Assembly: GCA_002345705.1 (NCBI GenBank)
Contig: DDWO01000012.1
Coordinates: forward strand, 167,257-209,255
Direction: 5' to 3'
Length of the DNA: 41,999 nucleotides
DNA from: Acholeplasmataceae bacterium UBA2284
GTDB taxonomy: Bacteria; Bacillota_I; Bacilli_A; Acholeplasmatales; Acholeplasmataceae
Below the pieces are notes generated by a model that was given only the letters and a program-made list of their open reading frames with translations, had not been told where the DNA came from and searched no databases. Position 1 is the first letter of the stretch. Each line of letters starts with the position of its first letter. The position numbers were made by a program, and so were the translations under genes. Positions 29,943 through 38,945 of the stretch are shown piece after piece.

Positions 29943-32570
29943 ATGACTAAATACGTATATTTATTCAAAGAAGGAAATTCTTCGATGAAGAATTTGCTTG
30001 GTGGTAAAGGTGCAAACTTAGCTGACATGACAACTCTAGGTATGCCAGTTCCACAAGGATTTACAGTAACAACAGAAGCATGTATTGATTACTACAATAG
30101 AAAAAAGGTGATTGCACCTGAAATTATTGAACAAATCTATACTGCATTAGCTGTAACAGAAAAAGAAGCAGGCAAAAAGTTTGGAGACCCTAACGATCCA
30201 TTCTTAGTATCCGTTCGTTCTGGTGCAAGAGCTTCCATGCCAGGTATGATGGATACCATTTTAAACCTCGGTTTAAATGATATCTCAGTCAAAGGCTTAG
30301 CGAAACTTACAAACAACCCTAGATTTGCTTATGACTCATATCGTCGTTTTATTCAAATGTTCTCAGACGTTGTAATGGATATTCCAAAATCAAATTATGA
30401 AGAATTATTAGAAGAAATGAAGCACAAGAAAGGTGTCGAATTAGACACTGACTTAGATGCAAAAGATTTAGAAAAATTAGTTGCTGAATATTTAACTAAA
30501 TATGCAGAACTAAAGGGTGAACCATTCCCACAAGATCCAAAAGTACAATTAATTGAATCAATTACTGCAGTATTCAGATCATGGGATAACCCACGTGCGA
30601 ATACGTATAGAAGACTACACCACATTCCTTACGAATGGGGTACAGCAGTAAACGTTCAAGGCATGGTATTTGGTAACATGGGCGATGATTCAGGTACAGG
30701 GGTTGCATTCTCAAGAAATCCTTCTGATGGAACCAATGAACTATATGGTGAGTATTTATTTAATGCACAAGGTGAAGACGTTGTAGCAGGTATTCGTACT
30801 CCAAAACCTATTTCTGAATTGAAGATTGATAATCCTCGTCTATATGATGAATTTTATACAATTGCTAAAAAATTAGAAGCACATTATCGTGATATGCAGG
30901 ATATGGAATTTACTATTGAACGTGGTAAGCTTTATATGCTTCAAACACGTAATGGTAAGAGAACTGCTCAAGCTGCATTAAAGCTAGCTATTGATTTAGT
31001 GAATGAAGGCGTATTAACTGAAAAGGAAGCAATCCTAAAGGTTGAACCAGGACAGTTAGATGCATTACTTCACCCACAATTCAATCCAACAGCACTTAAG
31101 GCTGCTAGAGTGATTACAACTGGATTAAACGCATCTCCAGGTGCTGCAACAGGTCGTGTTGTATTTACCGCAGAACGCGCTAAGGAATTAAAGGCTAAGG
31201 ATGGACTTCCTGTCGTACTAGTACGTCAAGAAACATCTCCAGAAGATATTGAAGGTATGATCGTTTCATCAGGTATTTTAACTTCACGTGGTGGTATGAC
31301 ATCACACGCAGCAGTCGTTGCTCGTGGTATGGGTACATGCTGTGTTGCGGGTGCTGGTCAAGTACACGTATATGAGTCAAAGAAATACTTTGAAGTGAAT
31401 GGCGAAAAGTTTAACGAAGGAGACTGGATTTCATTAGATGGATCTACCGGCAAGGTTTATGGCCAAAAGGTAGAAACTCAAGATGCTACAGTTTCTGGAG
31501 ATTTCGGAACATTAATGGCATGGGCTGACAAGCACAGAGCATTAAAGATTCGTACAAACGCTGATAATCCAAGAGATGCTAAGGTTGCCTATGAATATGG
31601 TGCAGAAGGTATTGGCTTATGCCGTACTGAGCATATGTTCTTCGAAGCAGACCGTATTCCAGCAGTGAGAGAAATGATCGTTGCTAAGAATAAGGCTGAA
31701 AGAGAAAAAGCATTAGCTAAATTACTTCCTATGCAAAGAGAAGACTTTATTGGATTATACAAAGAAATGAAGGGTTATGCCGTAACCATTCGTTACTTGG
31801 ATCCACCACTACACGAATTCGTTCCAACAGCAGAAGCTGATATTAGAGCACTTGCTAAGGAAATGGGATTAGATTTTGAAACTTTACAAAAGACAATTGA
31901 AGAACTACATGAAACAAACCCAATGTTAGGACACCGTGGTGTCAGATTATCTGTAACATATCCTGAAATTGCAGAAATGCAAACAAGAGCTGTTATTGAA
32001 GCTGCTATCGCTGTAAATAAAGAAGGTATGAACGTAGTTCCTGAAATTATGATTCCTCTTGTAGGCGATCTTAAGGAATTAAAATATGTTAAGGATGTAG
32101 TTGTTGCTACAGCTGAAAAAGTTATTAAGGAAGCTGGCGTTAAGCTAGAATACTTAGTAGGTACAATGATTGAAGTGCCACGTGCAGCAATTATTGCAGA
32201 TGAAATAGCTAAAGAAGCTGAATTCTTCAGCTTTGGAACAAACGACTTAACACAAATGACATTTGGTTTCTCAAGAGATGATGCTGGTAAGTTCTTAGGC
32301 GATTATTATGAAAAGAAAATCTTCGCTAACGATCCATTCGCACATATCGACCAACAAGGCGTTGGTAAGCTAATGAAGATGGCAGTTGAACTTGGACAAC
32401 AAACAAGACCTGACATTAAATTAGGTATTTGCGGAGAACATGGTGGAGACCCACAATCAGTTGAGTTCTGCCATAATATTGGTTTAACTTACGTTTCATG
32501 TTCACCATTTAGAGTTCCAATCGCAAGACTTGCTGCTGCTCACGCAAACATCAAGAACCCAAGAAAATAG
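29943..32570 (+). CDS. ppdK: Pyruvate, phosphate dikinase
   Basis: Interconverts pyruvate + ATP + Pi and phosphoenolpyruvate + AMP + PPi. 875 residues, full length. Domains in order: ATP-grasp nucleotide-binding (~1-340, GGKGANLADM near the start), phosphohistidine swivel domain with GGMTSHAAVVARGMG and catalytic H455, then the PEP-binding barrel with FGTNDLTQMTFGFSRDD and catalytic C830 in CGEHGGDP. Run towards pyruvate it consumes PPi and yields ATP. It sits with a PPi-type and an ATP-type PFK, and this grouping suggests PPi-linked glycolysis. No regulatory-protein gene (RP) is adjacent. Confidence 0.97.
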   Translation: MTKYVYLFKEGNSSMKNLLGGKGANLADMTTLGMPVPQGFTVTTEACIDYYNRKKVIAPEIIEQIYTALAVTEKEAGKKFGDPNDPFLVSVRSGARASMPGMMDTILNLGLNDISVKGLAKLTNNPRFAYDSYRRFIQMFSDVVMDIPKSNYEELLEEMKHKKGVELDTDLDAKDLEKLVAEYLTKYAELKGEPFPQDPKVQLIESITAVFRSWDNPRANTYRRLHHIPYEWGTAVNVQGMVFGNMGDDSGTGVAFSRNPSDGTNELYGEYLFNAQGEDVVAGIRTPKPISELKIDNPRLYDEFYTIAKKLEAHYRDMQDMEFTIERGKLYMLQTRNGKRTAQAALKLAIDLVNEGVLTEKEAILKVEPGQLDALLHPQFNPTALKAARVITTGLNASPGAATGRVVFTAERAKELKAKDGLPVVLVRQETSPEDIEGMIVSSGILTSRGGMTSHAAVVARGMGTCCVAGAGQVHVYESKKYFEVNGEKFNEGDWISLDGSTGKVYGQKVETQDATVSGDFGTLMAWADKHRALKIRTNADNPRDAKVAYEYGAEGIGLCRTEHMFFEADRIPAVREMIVAKNKAEREKALAKLLPMQREDFIGLYKEMKGYAVTIRYLDPPLHEFVPTAEADIRALAKEMGLDFETLQKTIEELHETNPMLGHRGVRLSVTYPEIAEMQTRAVIEAAIAVNKEGMNVVPEIMIPLVGDLKELKYVKDVVVATAEKVIKEAGVKLEYLVGTMIEVPRAAIIADEIAKEAEFFSFGTNDLTQMTFGFSRDDAGKFLGDYYEKKIFANDPFAHIDQQGVGKLMKMAVELGQQTRPDIKLGICGEHGGDPQSVEFCHNIGLTYVSCSPFRVPIARLAAAHANIKNPRK

Positions 32571-32589
32571 TTCTAAAAAATAATTAATT

Positions 32590-32618
32590 AAGCATATCCG
32601 AAAGGGTATGCTTTTTTT
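32590..32618 (+). terminator. Intrinsic terminator after ppdK
   Basis: AGCATATCC (32591-32599) / GGGTATGCT (32604-32612), one G-U, GAAA tetraloop, then a T-run. Confidence 0.88.
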
Positions 32619-32667
32619 AGTTATTGTAAAAATTGAACAAATAAAACGTTTTCAATTTTACGAAATA

Positions 32668-32696
32668 TTTAGATTGGACTATATCTATGATATAAT
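32668..32696 (+). promoter_or_regulatory. Promoter of the Na/Pi cotransporter-uvrB group
   Basis: TTTAGA (32668-32673), 17-base spacer, TATAAT (32691-32696) with TGA before it (extended -10). The ATG is 168 bases downstream, an unusually long leader for this window. Confidence 0.65.
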
Positions 32697-32702
32697 ACAC
32701 TG

Positions 32703-32864
32703 GGATAAAGCGTGTACAAGCATAAAATCATCAAGATGAATGACTTTATAATTCTTGAAAAAAATAAGCATAAAAAGTGAATTTACTACGACTTTTTATG
32801 AATCAATAGATCTTTTTTTAGAGGTTTCAGTTAAAAAAACTGACAAATGCACTAGGAGGATTTT
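32703..32864 (+). promoter_or_regulatory. Structured 5' leader of the Na/Pi cotransporter gene
   Basis: About 160 bases without an ORF. Two stem candidates are visible: AAAAAGT/ACTTTTT (32773-32798) followed by a separate T-run near 32813-32819, and TCAGT/ACTGA around 32827-32842. The strong ribosome site AGGAGG follows at 32853-32858. No known riboswitch was recognised. Confidence 0.35.
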
Positions 32865-34568
32865 ATGAACGTATCTGCGTTTATGTATGGAGAAAGTATA
32901 ATGTTCGTATTTGGAGGACTTGCTCTCTTCATCTTTGGGATCAACATGATGAGTGACTCCCTAAAGGCTGCAGCTGGAAACAAGCTGAAGGCAATTATTG
33001 AAAAAACAACGAATACACCACTCAAAGGTATAATCGTAGGTATTCTTTTAACTATCTTGATTCAGTCATCCTCAGGAACGACTGCATTAATGATAGGCTT
33101 GCTTAGAGCAGGGTTAATGACTCTTCCTCAAGCAGTTGGTATTATTATGGGTGCAAATATTGGAACAACTGTCACTGCATTCATTATTGGTTTACCTGTA
33201 GCAGATTATGGTTTGTATATACTTTTCGTAGGTGTCGTGATGTCATTTATGAAAAATAGAAGAGTGCATCACTTCGGTGGAGTACTTGTCGGATTAGGTA
33301 TGCTATTTGTTGGGTTAAACACGATGTCAGATGGACTTAAACCACTAGCAGCAACCCCAACAGCAGAAGCAATGTTTCAAACATTTTCGAATAGTTGGTT
33401 TTTAGGAACTATTTTTGGTACATTATTTACAGCACTTGTTCAATCCTCATCGGCAGCGATTGGGGTATTAGAAAAACTTTATGCACTCAATGCAGAGGGT
33501 ATTGAAACGATTTCACTTCATGGAGCAATTCCTATTTTACTCGGAGCGAATATAGGAACTACAATTACTGCCTTATTAGCATCCATTGGTGGTAATATTG
33601 AAAGTAGAAGAGCATCATTCATTCACATTTTATTTAACGTAGTGAGTGCTGTTATCTTCTTAATTATTCTTGTGCCTTATGAAGCATTAATTGTTTGGGT
33701 TGAAGCAAGATTCCTACAGCCATTCTCTATGCTAACCATCGCGTTTGCACATGCATTCCAAAATATCGCAATGACATTTATTTTATATTTCTTTATTAAG
33801 CAAATGATTTATCTCGCTAAGTTAGTTGTTAAAGACAAGAGTGGCAAGGTTATCCCAGAGGATATGTTTGATGAAAAGATTATCGAGGAATCACCTTCGC
33901 TTGCATTAGAATTTGTGAAAAAAGCGATTTTATATATGGGTTCTATCGTTAAAGACTATTTCGATATTGTAAAAGTCTATAGCTTTAAGGAGAATTCAAA
34001 GCTTGTTGAAGAAGGCTTTCAGCATGAAATGATGATTGATACCTATGATCAAAAGCTTCATGACTATTTAATTAAAATCTCAAGAGCAGGATTAGATAAA
34101 CAAGACTCATTAAAGCTATCTAGAGACTTAGATACAATTAAGGACTTTGAGCGTATTGGGGATCATTTAACAAACATTATTCAATTCTTTGAAGAAAGAT
34201 ATCAGGAATCTCAGCTCTTATCGGTAGAAGGAACAAGAGATCTTCATGAACTATATGATGTCATTGGACAAATGATTGAAGATACATTAAATAGCTTTGA
34301 AAACCAAGATGTTACACTCGCAAGAAAAGTAATAGAAACTGAAGATTTAGTCGATGAACTCGAAGAAAAATTCAGATATAGATATATTGAAAGACTTAAA
34401 AATGGTGATATCACCTTCGTTACAGCAGCGAATTTCCCTGATATTCTAGCGAATTTAGAGAGAATCGGTGACCATTTAATGAACATTGTTAGCTCAGTAA
34501 TTGAACCAATGTATGTTCCACAAAGCATATTAGTACCAAAACCTCACGAAATAGATAAAGATATATAA
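32865..34568 (+). CDS. Na/Pi cotransporter family protein with PhoU-like C-terminal domain
   Basis: Predicted sodium-coupled phosphate transporter (NptA/PNaS family). 567 residues: about eight or nine membrane helices in ~10-330, with the inverted-repeat motifs QSSSGTTA (67-74) and QSSSAAIG (193-200), each followed by GANIGTT (96-102 and near 227). Residues ~350-555 are helical and carry PhoU-like E/DxxRIGDH motifs (DFERIGDHL and NLERIGDHL), which in PhoU bind metal. The ribosome site is AGGAGG. uvrB follows after 16 bases. A phosphate link to the nearby PPi metabolism is possible but not shown. Confidence 0.92.
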   Translation: MNVSAFMYGESIMFVFGGLALFIFGINMMSDSLKAAAGNKLKAIIEKTTNTPLKGIIVGILLTILIQSSSGTTALMIGLLRAGLMTLPQAVGIIMGANIGTTVTAFIIGLPVADYGLYILFVGVVMSFMKNRRVHHFGGVLVGLGMLFVGLNTMSDGLKPLAATPTAEAMFQTFSNSWFLGTIFGTLFTALVQSSSAAIGVLEKLYALNAEGIETISLHGAIPILLGANIGTTITALLASIGGNIESRRASFIHILFNVVSAVIFLIILVPYEALIVWVEARFLQPFSMLTIAFAHAFQNIAMTFILYFFIKQMIYLAKLVVKDKSGKVIPEDMFDEKIIEESPSLALEFVKKAILYMGSIVKDYFDIVKVYSFKENSKLVEEGFQHEMMIDTYDQKLHDYLIKISRAGLDKQDSLKLSRDLDTIKDFERIGDHLTNIIQFFEERYQESQLLSVEGTRDLHELYDVIGQMIEDTLNSFENQDVTLARKVIETEDLVDELEEKFRYRYIERLKNGDITFVTAANFPDILANLERIGDHLMNIVSSVIEPMYVPQSILVPKPHEIDKDI

Positions 34569-34584
34569 TAAGGAGTTGGTAATC

Positions 34585-36540
34585 ATGTTTGAACTTAAAG
34601 CACCATATACACCAAAGGGTGACCAGATTAAAGCGATTGAAACTTTAAAAGAAAACTTTGAAAAGAATATCAATGAGCAAGTACTTTTGGGTGCGACAGG
34701 TACAGGGAAAACATTTACGATTGCCAATATCGTCCAACATTTACAAAAGAAAACCCTTGTGCTCGCCCCAAATAAGACCCTAGCGGGTCAATTATATGGC
34801 GAACTTAAGGCTTTTTTTCCTAATAATAGAGTCGAATACTTTATTTCCTACTATGACTATTATCAACCAGAAGCCTATGTCGTTTCCTCAGATACCTATA
34901 TTGAAAAGGATTCCTCCATCAATGATGAAATTGATGAATTAAGACATAGTGCAACATCCTCTTTACTAGATAATAAAGATGTTATTGTTGTAGCATCCGT
35001 CTCCTGTATTTACGGGATTGGAGACCCAGAAGACTACAAAAACTCAATGATTGCTGTGCGTATCGGTGATGATTATGGAAGAGATAAGCTTATCAATAAG
35101 CTAGTAGAACAAACCTATCAAAGAAACGATATGGATTTTCATAGAGGAACCTTTAGAGTTAGAGGCGATTCAATCGAAGTCATTCCAGCCTATGAAAGAG
35201 CGAATGGTATTCGTATTTCATTTTTTGGTGATGAAATTGAAGAAATTAAAAGATTTGATGTCCTAACTGGACAGCCCTTAGAAAGCTTAAATTACGTCAC
35301 GATATTTCCTGCATCTCACTTCATGACCAATAAGGATAAGCTAAAGGAATCGATTCGTAGAATTAAAAACGAACTTCAGGAACAAATTGCCTATTTCAAG
35401 GGTAATAATTTATTACTAGAGGCTCAAAGAATCGAACAAAGAACGAAATACGATATGGAAATGCTAGAAGAAATCGGGATTTGTAGCGGGATTGAAAACT
35501 ATTCAAGACATTTATCACTACGTGAAGCTGGTGAAACACCCTCGACCTTAATTGATTTCTTTGGTGATGACTTTATTATGATCGTCGATGAATCACATGT
35601 AACAATCCCTCAGGTCAGAGGTATGTATTTTGGAGACCGCTCCAGAAAAACAACCTTAGTCAATTATGGTTTTAGACTTCCTAGTGCGCTTGATAATAGA
35701 CCACTTCAATTCGATGAATTTGAAAAGAAATTTTCTAAGGTTATATATTTATCAGCGACTCCTGGTGCATACGAGTTAGAAAAGGGATTACCTATCGTTG
35801 AACAAATTATACGTCCAACATACTTATTAGATCCTGAAATTGAAATAAGACCATCCAAGGGTCAAATGGATGATTTATACTTTGAGATTAAAAAAAGAAT
35901 AAGCGCTGGAGAGCGTGTATTGGTTACCACACTTACCATACGTATGAGTGAGGATTTAACAGCATATTTTAAACAGCTTGGATTAAAGGTGGCATATTTA
36001 CATAGTGAAATCAAATCACTTGATCGTATCACGATCCTAAGAGATTTAAGAATTGGTAAATATGACTGCTTAATTGGTATCAATCTACTTCGTGAAGGTC
36101 TAGACCTTCCTGAGGTTTCACTTGTCGCGATTCTAGATGCGGATAAGCAAGGATTCCTAAGAAGTGAAAGGTCACTTATTCAAACGATTGGTAGAGCAGC
36201 TAGAAACCAAAATGGTCGAGTCATTATGTATGCAGATAACATCAGTGACGCGATGAATTTCGCAATTAAGGAAACCAATCGAAGAAGAGCGCTTCAGCTT
36301 GAGTTCAATCTTAAATATAATGTCGTTCCAGTAACCATTCAAAAGGATATTAGAGATAAGATTAGCGTGCGTGAAGATGTGATTGAAGAAGCTAAGGATT
36401 ACTCTAAGATTTCGAAGAAGGAAAGAGAAAAGATGACAAGACAGATCGAAGCTGAAATGAAGGCTGCTGCTAAAAATCTTGACTTTGAAAAGGCTGCAGA
36501 GCTTAGAGATCTACTATTTGAATTGAAAGCAGAAGACTAA
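34585..36540 (+). CDS. uvrB: Excinuclease ABC subunit B
   Basis: DNA damage-verifying helicase-like subunit of nucleotide excision repair. ATG 34585 with AAGGAG (34570-34575) nine bases before it gives 651 residues, the usual length; an in-frame TTG at 34576 is less likely. Walker A GATGTGKT is at 36-43. The beta-hairpin that inserts between DNA strands starts at YYDYYQPEAY (~89). DESH is the Walker B, QTIGRAARN is motif VI, and the C-terminal UVR helix pair (KNLDFEKAAELRDLL) binds UvrC/UvrA. uvrA is not adjacent. The stop lies inside a terminator hairpin. Confidence 0.97.
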   Translation: MFELKAPYTPKGDQIKAIETLKENFEKNINEQVLLGATGTGKTFTIANIVQHLQKKTLVLAPNKTLAGQLYGELKAFFPNNRVEYFISYYDYYQPEAYVVSSDTYIEKDSSINDEIDELRHSATSSLLDNKDVIVVASVSCIYGIGDPEDYKNSMIAVRIGDDYGRDKLINKLVEQTYQRNDMDFHRGTFRVRGDSIEVIPAYERANGIRISFFGDEIEEIKRFDVLTGQPLESLNYVTIFPASHFMTNKDKLKESIRRIKNELQEQIAYFKGNNLLLEAQRIEQRTKYDMEMLEEIGICSGIENYSRHLSLREAGETPSTLIDFFGDDFIMIVDESHVTIPQVRGMYFGDRSRKTTLVNYGFRLPSALDNRPLQFDEFEKKFSKVIYLSATPGAYELEKGLPIVEQIIRPTYLLDPEIEIRPSKGQMDDLYFEIKKRISAGERVLVTTLTIRMSEDLTAYFKQLGLKVAYLHSEIKSLDRITILRDLRIGKYDCLIGINLLREGLDLPEVSLVAILDADKQGFLRSERSLIQTIGRAARNQNGRVIMYADNISDAMNFAIKETNRRRALQLEFNLKYNVVPVTIQKDIRDKISVREDVIEEAKDYSKISKKEREKMTRQIEAEMKAAAKNLDFEKAAELRDLLFELKAED

Positions 36541-36553
36541 TGTCTTCTTTTTT
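36531..36553 (+). terminator. Terminator overlapping the uvrB stop codon
   Basis: Perfect 7-bp stem AGAAGAC (36531-36537) / GTCTTCT (36542-36548) with the loop TAAT containing the stop, then five T. The next gene's ATG is only 13 bases further on. Confidence 0.65.
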
Positions 36554-36565
36554 CTAGGTGAGAAA

Positions 36566-37201
36566 ATGAAAAAAGATATAGAAACAATCAAAAAAATAAT
36601 TAGAGAAGATTATGACAGAAAAGTCAAAAAATTCAGTGATTTGAATGATTTCAATAAGGTAATCATTATTGGCGATTCGATGGTTGCTTATTTGAATTTA
36701 AATAAGCTTGGATTAGCAAAGGAAGTCATTAACCAAGGTATTGCCGGTGATACAACCATCGGAGTTATAAAAAGACTTGATTTGGCTATTCGATTGAAAC
36801 CATCCAAGGTTATCTTAAGTATTGGGTCTAATGATATTGTTTTAACTGATTTATCTCTTCAAGAAACCGTAGAAAATATTATAAAGATCAAGGAAGAAAT
36901 TGAAGCGAAATCAAATTCAAAGGTTTACGTTATGAATCTCACGCCTGTCTTAAGGGATCATGAGATTTCAAACATGGATTATGTATCCAGTAGAACCAAT
37001 GATGATATTAAGGAAATTAACCAGGAACTTAAAAAACGAATCGAAAGCGATCAATATATTAATATTTATGACGAATTGATTGATAAAGATGGGAATTTAA
37101 ATCTAAAATATACAACCGATGGTATTCATTTGAATCCAGAAGGATATGAGATATATTCGAATTTAATCCATCAAATCATTAAGAGTAAAAAAGGCTTTTA
37201 A
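36566..37201 (+). CDS. SGNH/GDSL-family hydrolase
   Basis: Cytosolic esterase/lipase-like hydrolase of 211 residues without a signal peptide. SGNH blocks are complete: GDS with nucleophile S38, G58 in NQGIAGDT, N89 in GSND, and D185/H188 in DGIHLN. The spacing resembles the PAF-acetylhydrolase-like group. Substrate unknown; lysophospholipid or acetyl-sugar esters are usual in the group. Ribosome site AGGTGAG lies at 36556-36562, directly after the terminator that overlaps the uvrB stop, so expression depends on read-through or on an unseen promoter within uvrB. Confidence 0.88.
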   Translation: MKKDIETIKKIIREDYDRKVKKFSDLNDFNKVIIIGDSMVAYLNLNKLGLAKEVINQGIAGDTTIGVIKRLDLAIRLKPSKVILSIGSNDIVLTDLSLQETVENIIKIKEEIEAKSNSKVYVMNLTPVLRDHEISNMDYVSSRTNDDIKEINQELKKRIESDQYINIYDELIDKDGNLNLKYTTDGIHLNPEGYEIYSNLIHQIIKSKKGF

Positions 37202-37215
37202 GCCTTTCGTTTTAA
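37190..37215 (+). terminator. Terminator overlapping the stop of the SGNH gene
   Basis: AAAGGCT (37190-37196) / AGCCTTT (37201-37207) with loop TTTA, then CGTTTTA. The short T-run makes it a weak candidate. Confidence 0.5.
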
Positions 37216-37235
37216 AGGATTTAAAAACCTAATTA

Positions 37236-37244
37236 TGGTATCAT
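37236..37244 (+). promoter_or_regulatory. Extended -10 element before the Sel1-repeat gene
   Basis: TGGTATCAT; no good -35. The ATG is 18 bases downstream and GGAG (37251-37254) fills the short leader, the same tight arrangement as at dnaE and the Fic gene. Confidence 0.4.
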
Positions 37245-37262
37245 AGATTTGGAGTTGATTAT

Positions 37263-38525
37263 ATGAATGCAAACACACATTATCAAGCAGGTTTATCCAA
37301 TTATTTATTAAATACACCAAAGAAAAATATTATGGTAGCTATTGAGCATTTCAATCAGGCTGCTGTTTTAGGTCATGCCGATTCTCACTACTTTTTAGGT
37401 CGCTTTTATGGCTTAGGAGATGGTATTTCCTTAGACTTTGTTAAAGCAAGAGAACACTATGAAAAGGGTGTTTCCCTAGGCTCTTATAAGTGTGGATATG
37501 CCCTAGGCTTAATTTATCATAGCGGCATGGGTGTTGAAAAGGATGAAACGACAGCTAAGGACTATTTCAAGCAAAACTACGAGATTCTTTTATCAGAGGC
37601 TGAGGGGAAAGACCCTGTTTCAATGCATATCCTAGGAACCTATTTTTACTACGGCTTTTATGTGCAAAGATACATCTTTAAAGCAATCGAATGGTTTATC
37701 AAGGCTGCAGAGCTTGGATATAGTGATTCACAATATATGCTTGGTATGATTTATGAAACTATTGGTCATGATACTAAGGATAAAGAAAAGGCAGCACACT
37801 ATTACGAGCTCGCTAGTAAGCAGGATCATCCATATGCGCAGTATGCCTTAGGTATTAACGCACTTGAAGAAGAAAGATGGAGAGATGCCGTCTTCTATCT
37901 TGAAAAGGCTGCAAACCAGCAATATGCACTTGCTTGTTACTCACTCGCAATGTATTACCATGAAAAGGAACCCAAATTTCCTTTAAAAGCGTTTGAATGG
38001 TTTATGTTAGCAGCTAAACAAAATCATACAGAGTCTCAATACTATGTTGGTTTATACTATCAAAATGGTAGAGGTGTTCCACATAATATAGAACAAGCCA
38101 TTTATTGGCTAGAAAAAGCAGCAGTTAAAAAAGAAAAGAATGCTTTATATCATTTAGCAATGATTTTAATCAAACAAGAGATTAAGGATTATCAAACAAT
38201 TGCTAAATTACTAGAGCAAGCAGCAGCACTTGATCACCCACATGCACAATATAACCTCGCAGTGATGTATCAAAAGGGTGATGGTGTTCCTCAAAACATG
38301 CAAAAATCATTTTTCTGGTATGAAAAAGCAGCAAATGCGAATCTCGCAATTGCTCAATATAATCTAGGCATGATTTATTTCGAGGGATCAATTGTTGAAA
38401 AGGATGAAGCAAAGGCTAAGGAGCTGTGGCAAAAAGCGGCAGATCAAGGCTTGGAGGCTGCAGTAAAATTAATGCTATCTATTAATAATTACGAGAAATT
38501 GCAGAAATCGTCATGGCAATCCTAA
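37263..38525 (+). CDS. Sel1-like (TPR-type) repeat protein
   Basis: 420 residues built almost wholly from about eleven ~36-residue Sel1 repeats, of the form AxxYLGxxYxxGxGVxxDxxKAxxWxxKAA. Clear ones are LGRFYGLGDGISLDFVKARE, VGLYYQNGRGVPHNIEQAI and LAVMYQKGDGVPQNMQKSF. Such solenoids bind other proteins. There is no signal peptide, so it is cytosolic unless attached to a partner. Its 3' end overlaps a small membrane-protein gene by 13 bases in another frame. Partner and role unknown. Confidence 0.92.
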   Translation: MNANTHYQAGLSNYLLNTPKKNIMVAIEHFNQAAVLGHADSHYFLGRFYGLGDGISLDFVKAREHYEKGVSLGSYKCGYALGLIYHSGMGVEKDETTAKDYFKQNYEILLSEAEGKDPVSMHILGTYFYYGFYVQRYIFKAIEWFIKAAELGYSDSQYMLGMIYETIGHDTKDKEKAAHYYELASKQDHPYAQYALGINALEEERWRDAVFYLEKAANQQYALACYSLAMYYHEKEPKFPLKAFEWFMLAAKQNHTESQYYVGLYYQNGRGVPHNIEQAIYWLEKAAVKKEKNALYHLAMILIKQEIKDYQTIAKLLEQAAALDHPHAQYNLAVMYQKGDGVPQNMQKSFFWYEKAANANLAIAQYNLGMIYFEGSIVEKDEAKAKELWQKAADQGLEAAVKLMLSINNYEKLQKSSWQS

Positions 38526-38788
38526 AATATCTATATTTATCTTTCGGTATTATATTATATGTATTTATTAATATCGTATCCTATACAAATCCAAACTTTT
38601 CAGGGGAAATGTCTATAAAAATTATTTACAGTACGATTTCATTTGTATTACTGGTTTTGGATTATGCAAGTATTCTAATTCCAAAGAAATTGTACAAAAA
38701 AGATTTTTCTCAATATACAACCTATGTCAAAATATCTTTATACTTGGGAGTTATCGTCATTCCATTGATAAGCTTATATTATACTTAA
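38513..38788 (+). CDS. Small three-helix membrane protein
   Basis: 91 residues, not recognised. Three hydrophobic helices at about 5-25, 36-56 and 70-89, with a short Lys-rich loop (IPKKLYKKDF) between the second and third. The ATG lies 13 bases inside the Sel1-repeat gene and no good ribosome site precedes it, so translation would be by coupling. A terminator follows 25 bases after the stop, and codon use is typical, which supports a real gene. Function unknown; it may be a membrane partner of the Sel1-repeat protein. Confidence 0.6.
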   Translation: MAILKYLYLSFGIILYVFINIVSYTNPNFSGEMSIKIIYSTISFVLLVLDYASILIPKKLYKKDFSQYTTYVKISLYLGVIVIPLISLYYT

Positions 38789-38813
38789 AAATTTATAAAA
38801 ACTAAACTAAATG

Positions 38814-38833
38814 AGGGCGTTAGCCCTTTTTTT
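38814..38833 (+). terminator. Intrinsic terminator after the small membrane-protein gene
   Basis: AGGGC (38814-38818) / GCCCT (38823-38827) with GTTA loop and a seven-T run. Confidence 0.75.
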
Positions 38834-38945
38834 GTATATTCTTTACATACCGCTTAAGCAAATCCGTTTGATATTCAAAATAATTATGATTAAATCAAGT
38901 TAAGATTTGAGATTTGAAAGACTTTTGAAAATAAGGGAGAAATTT

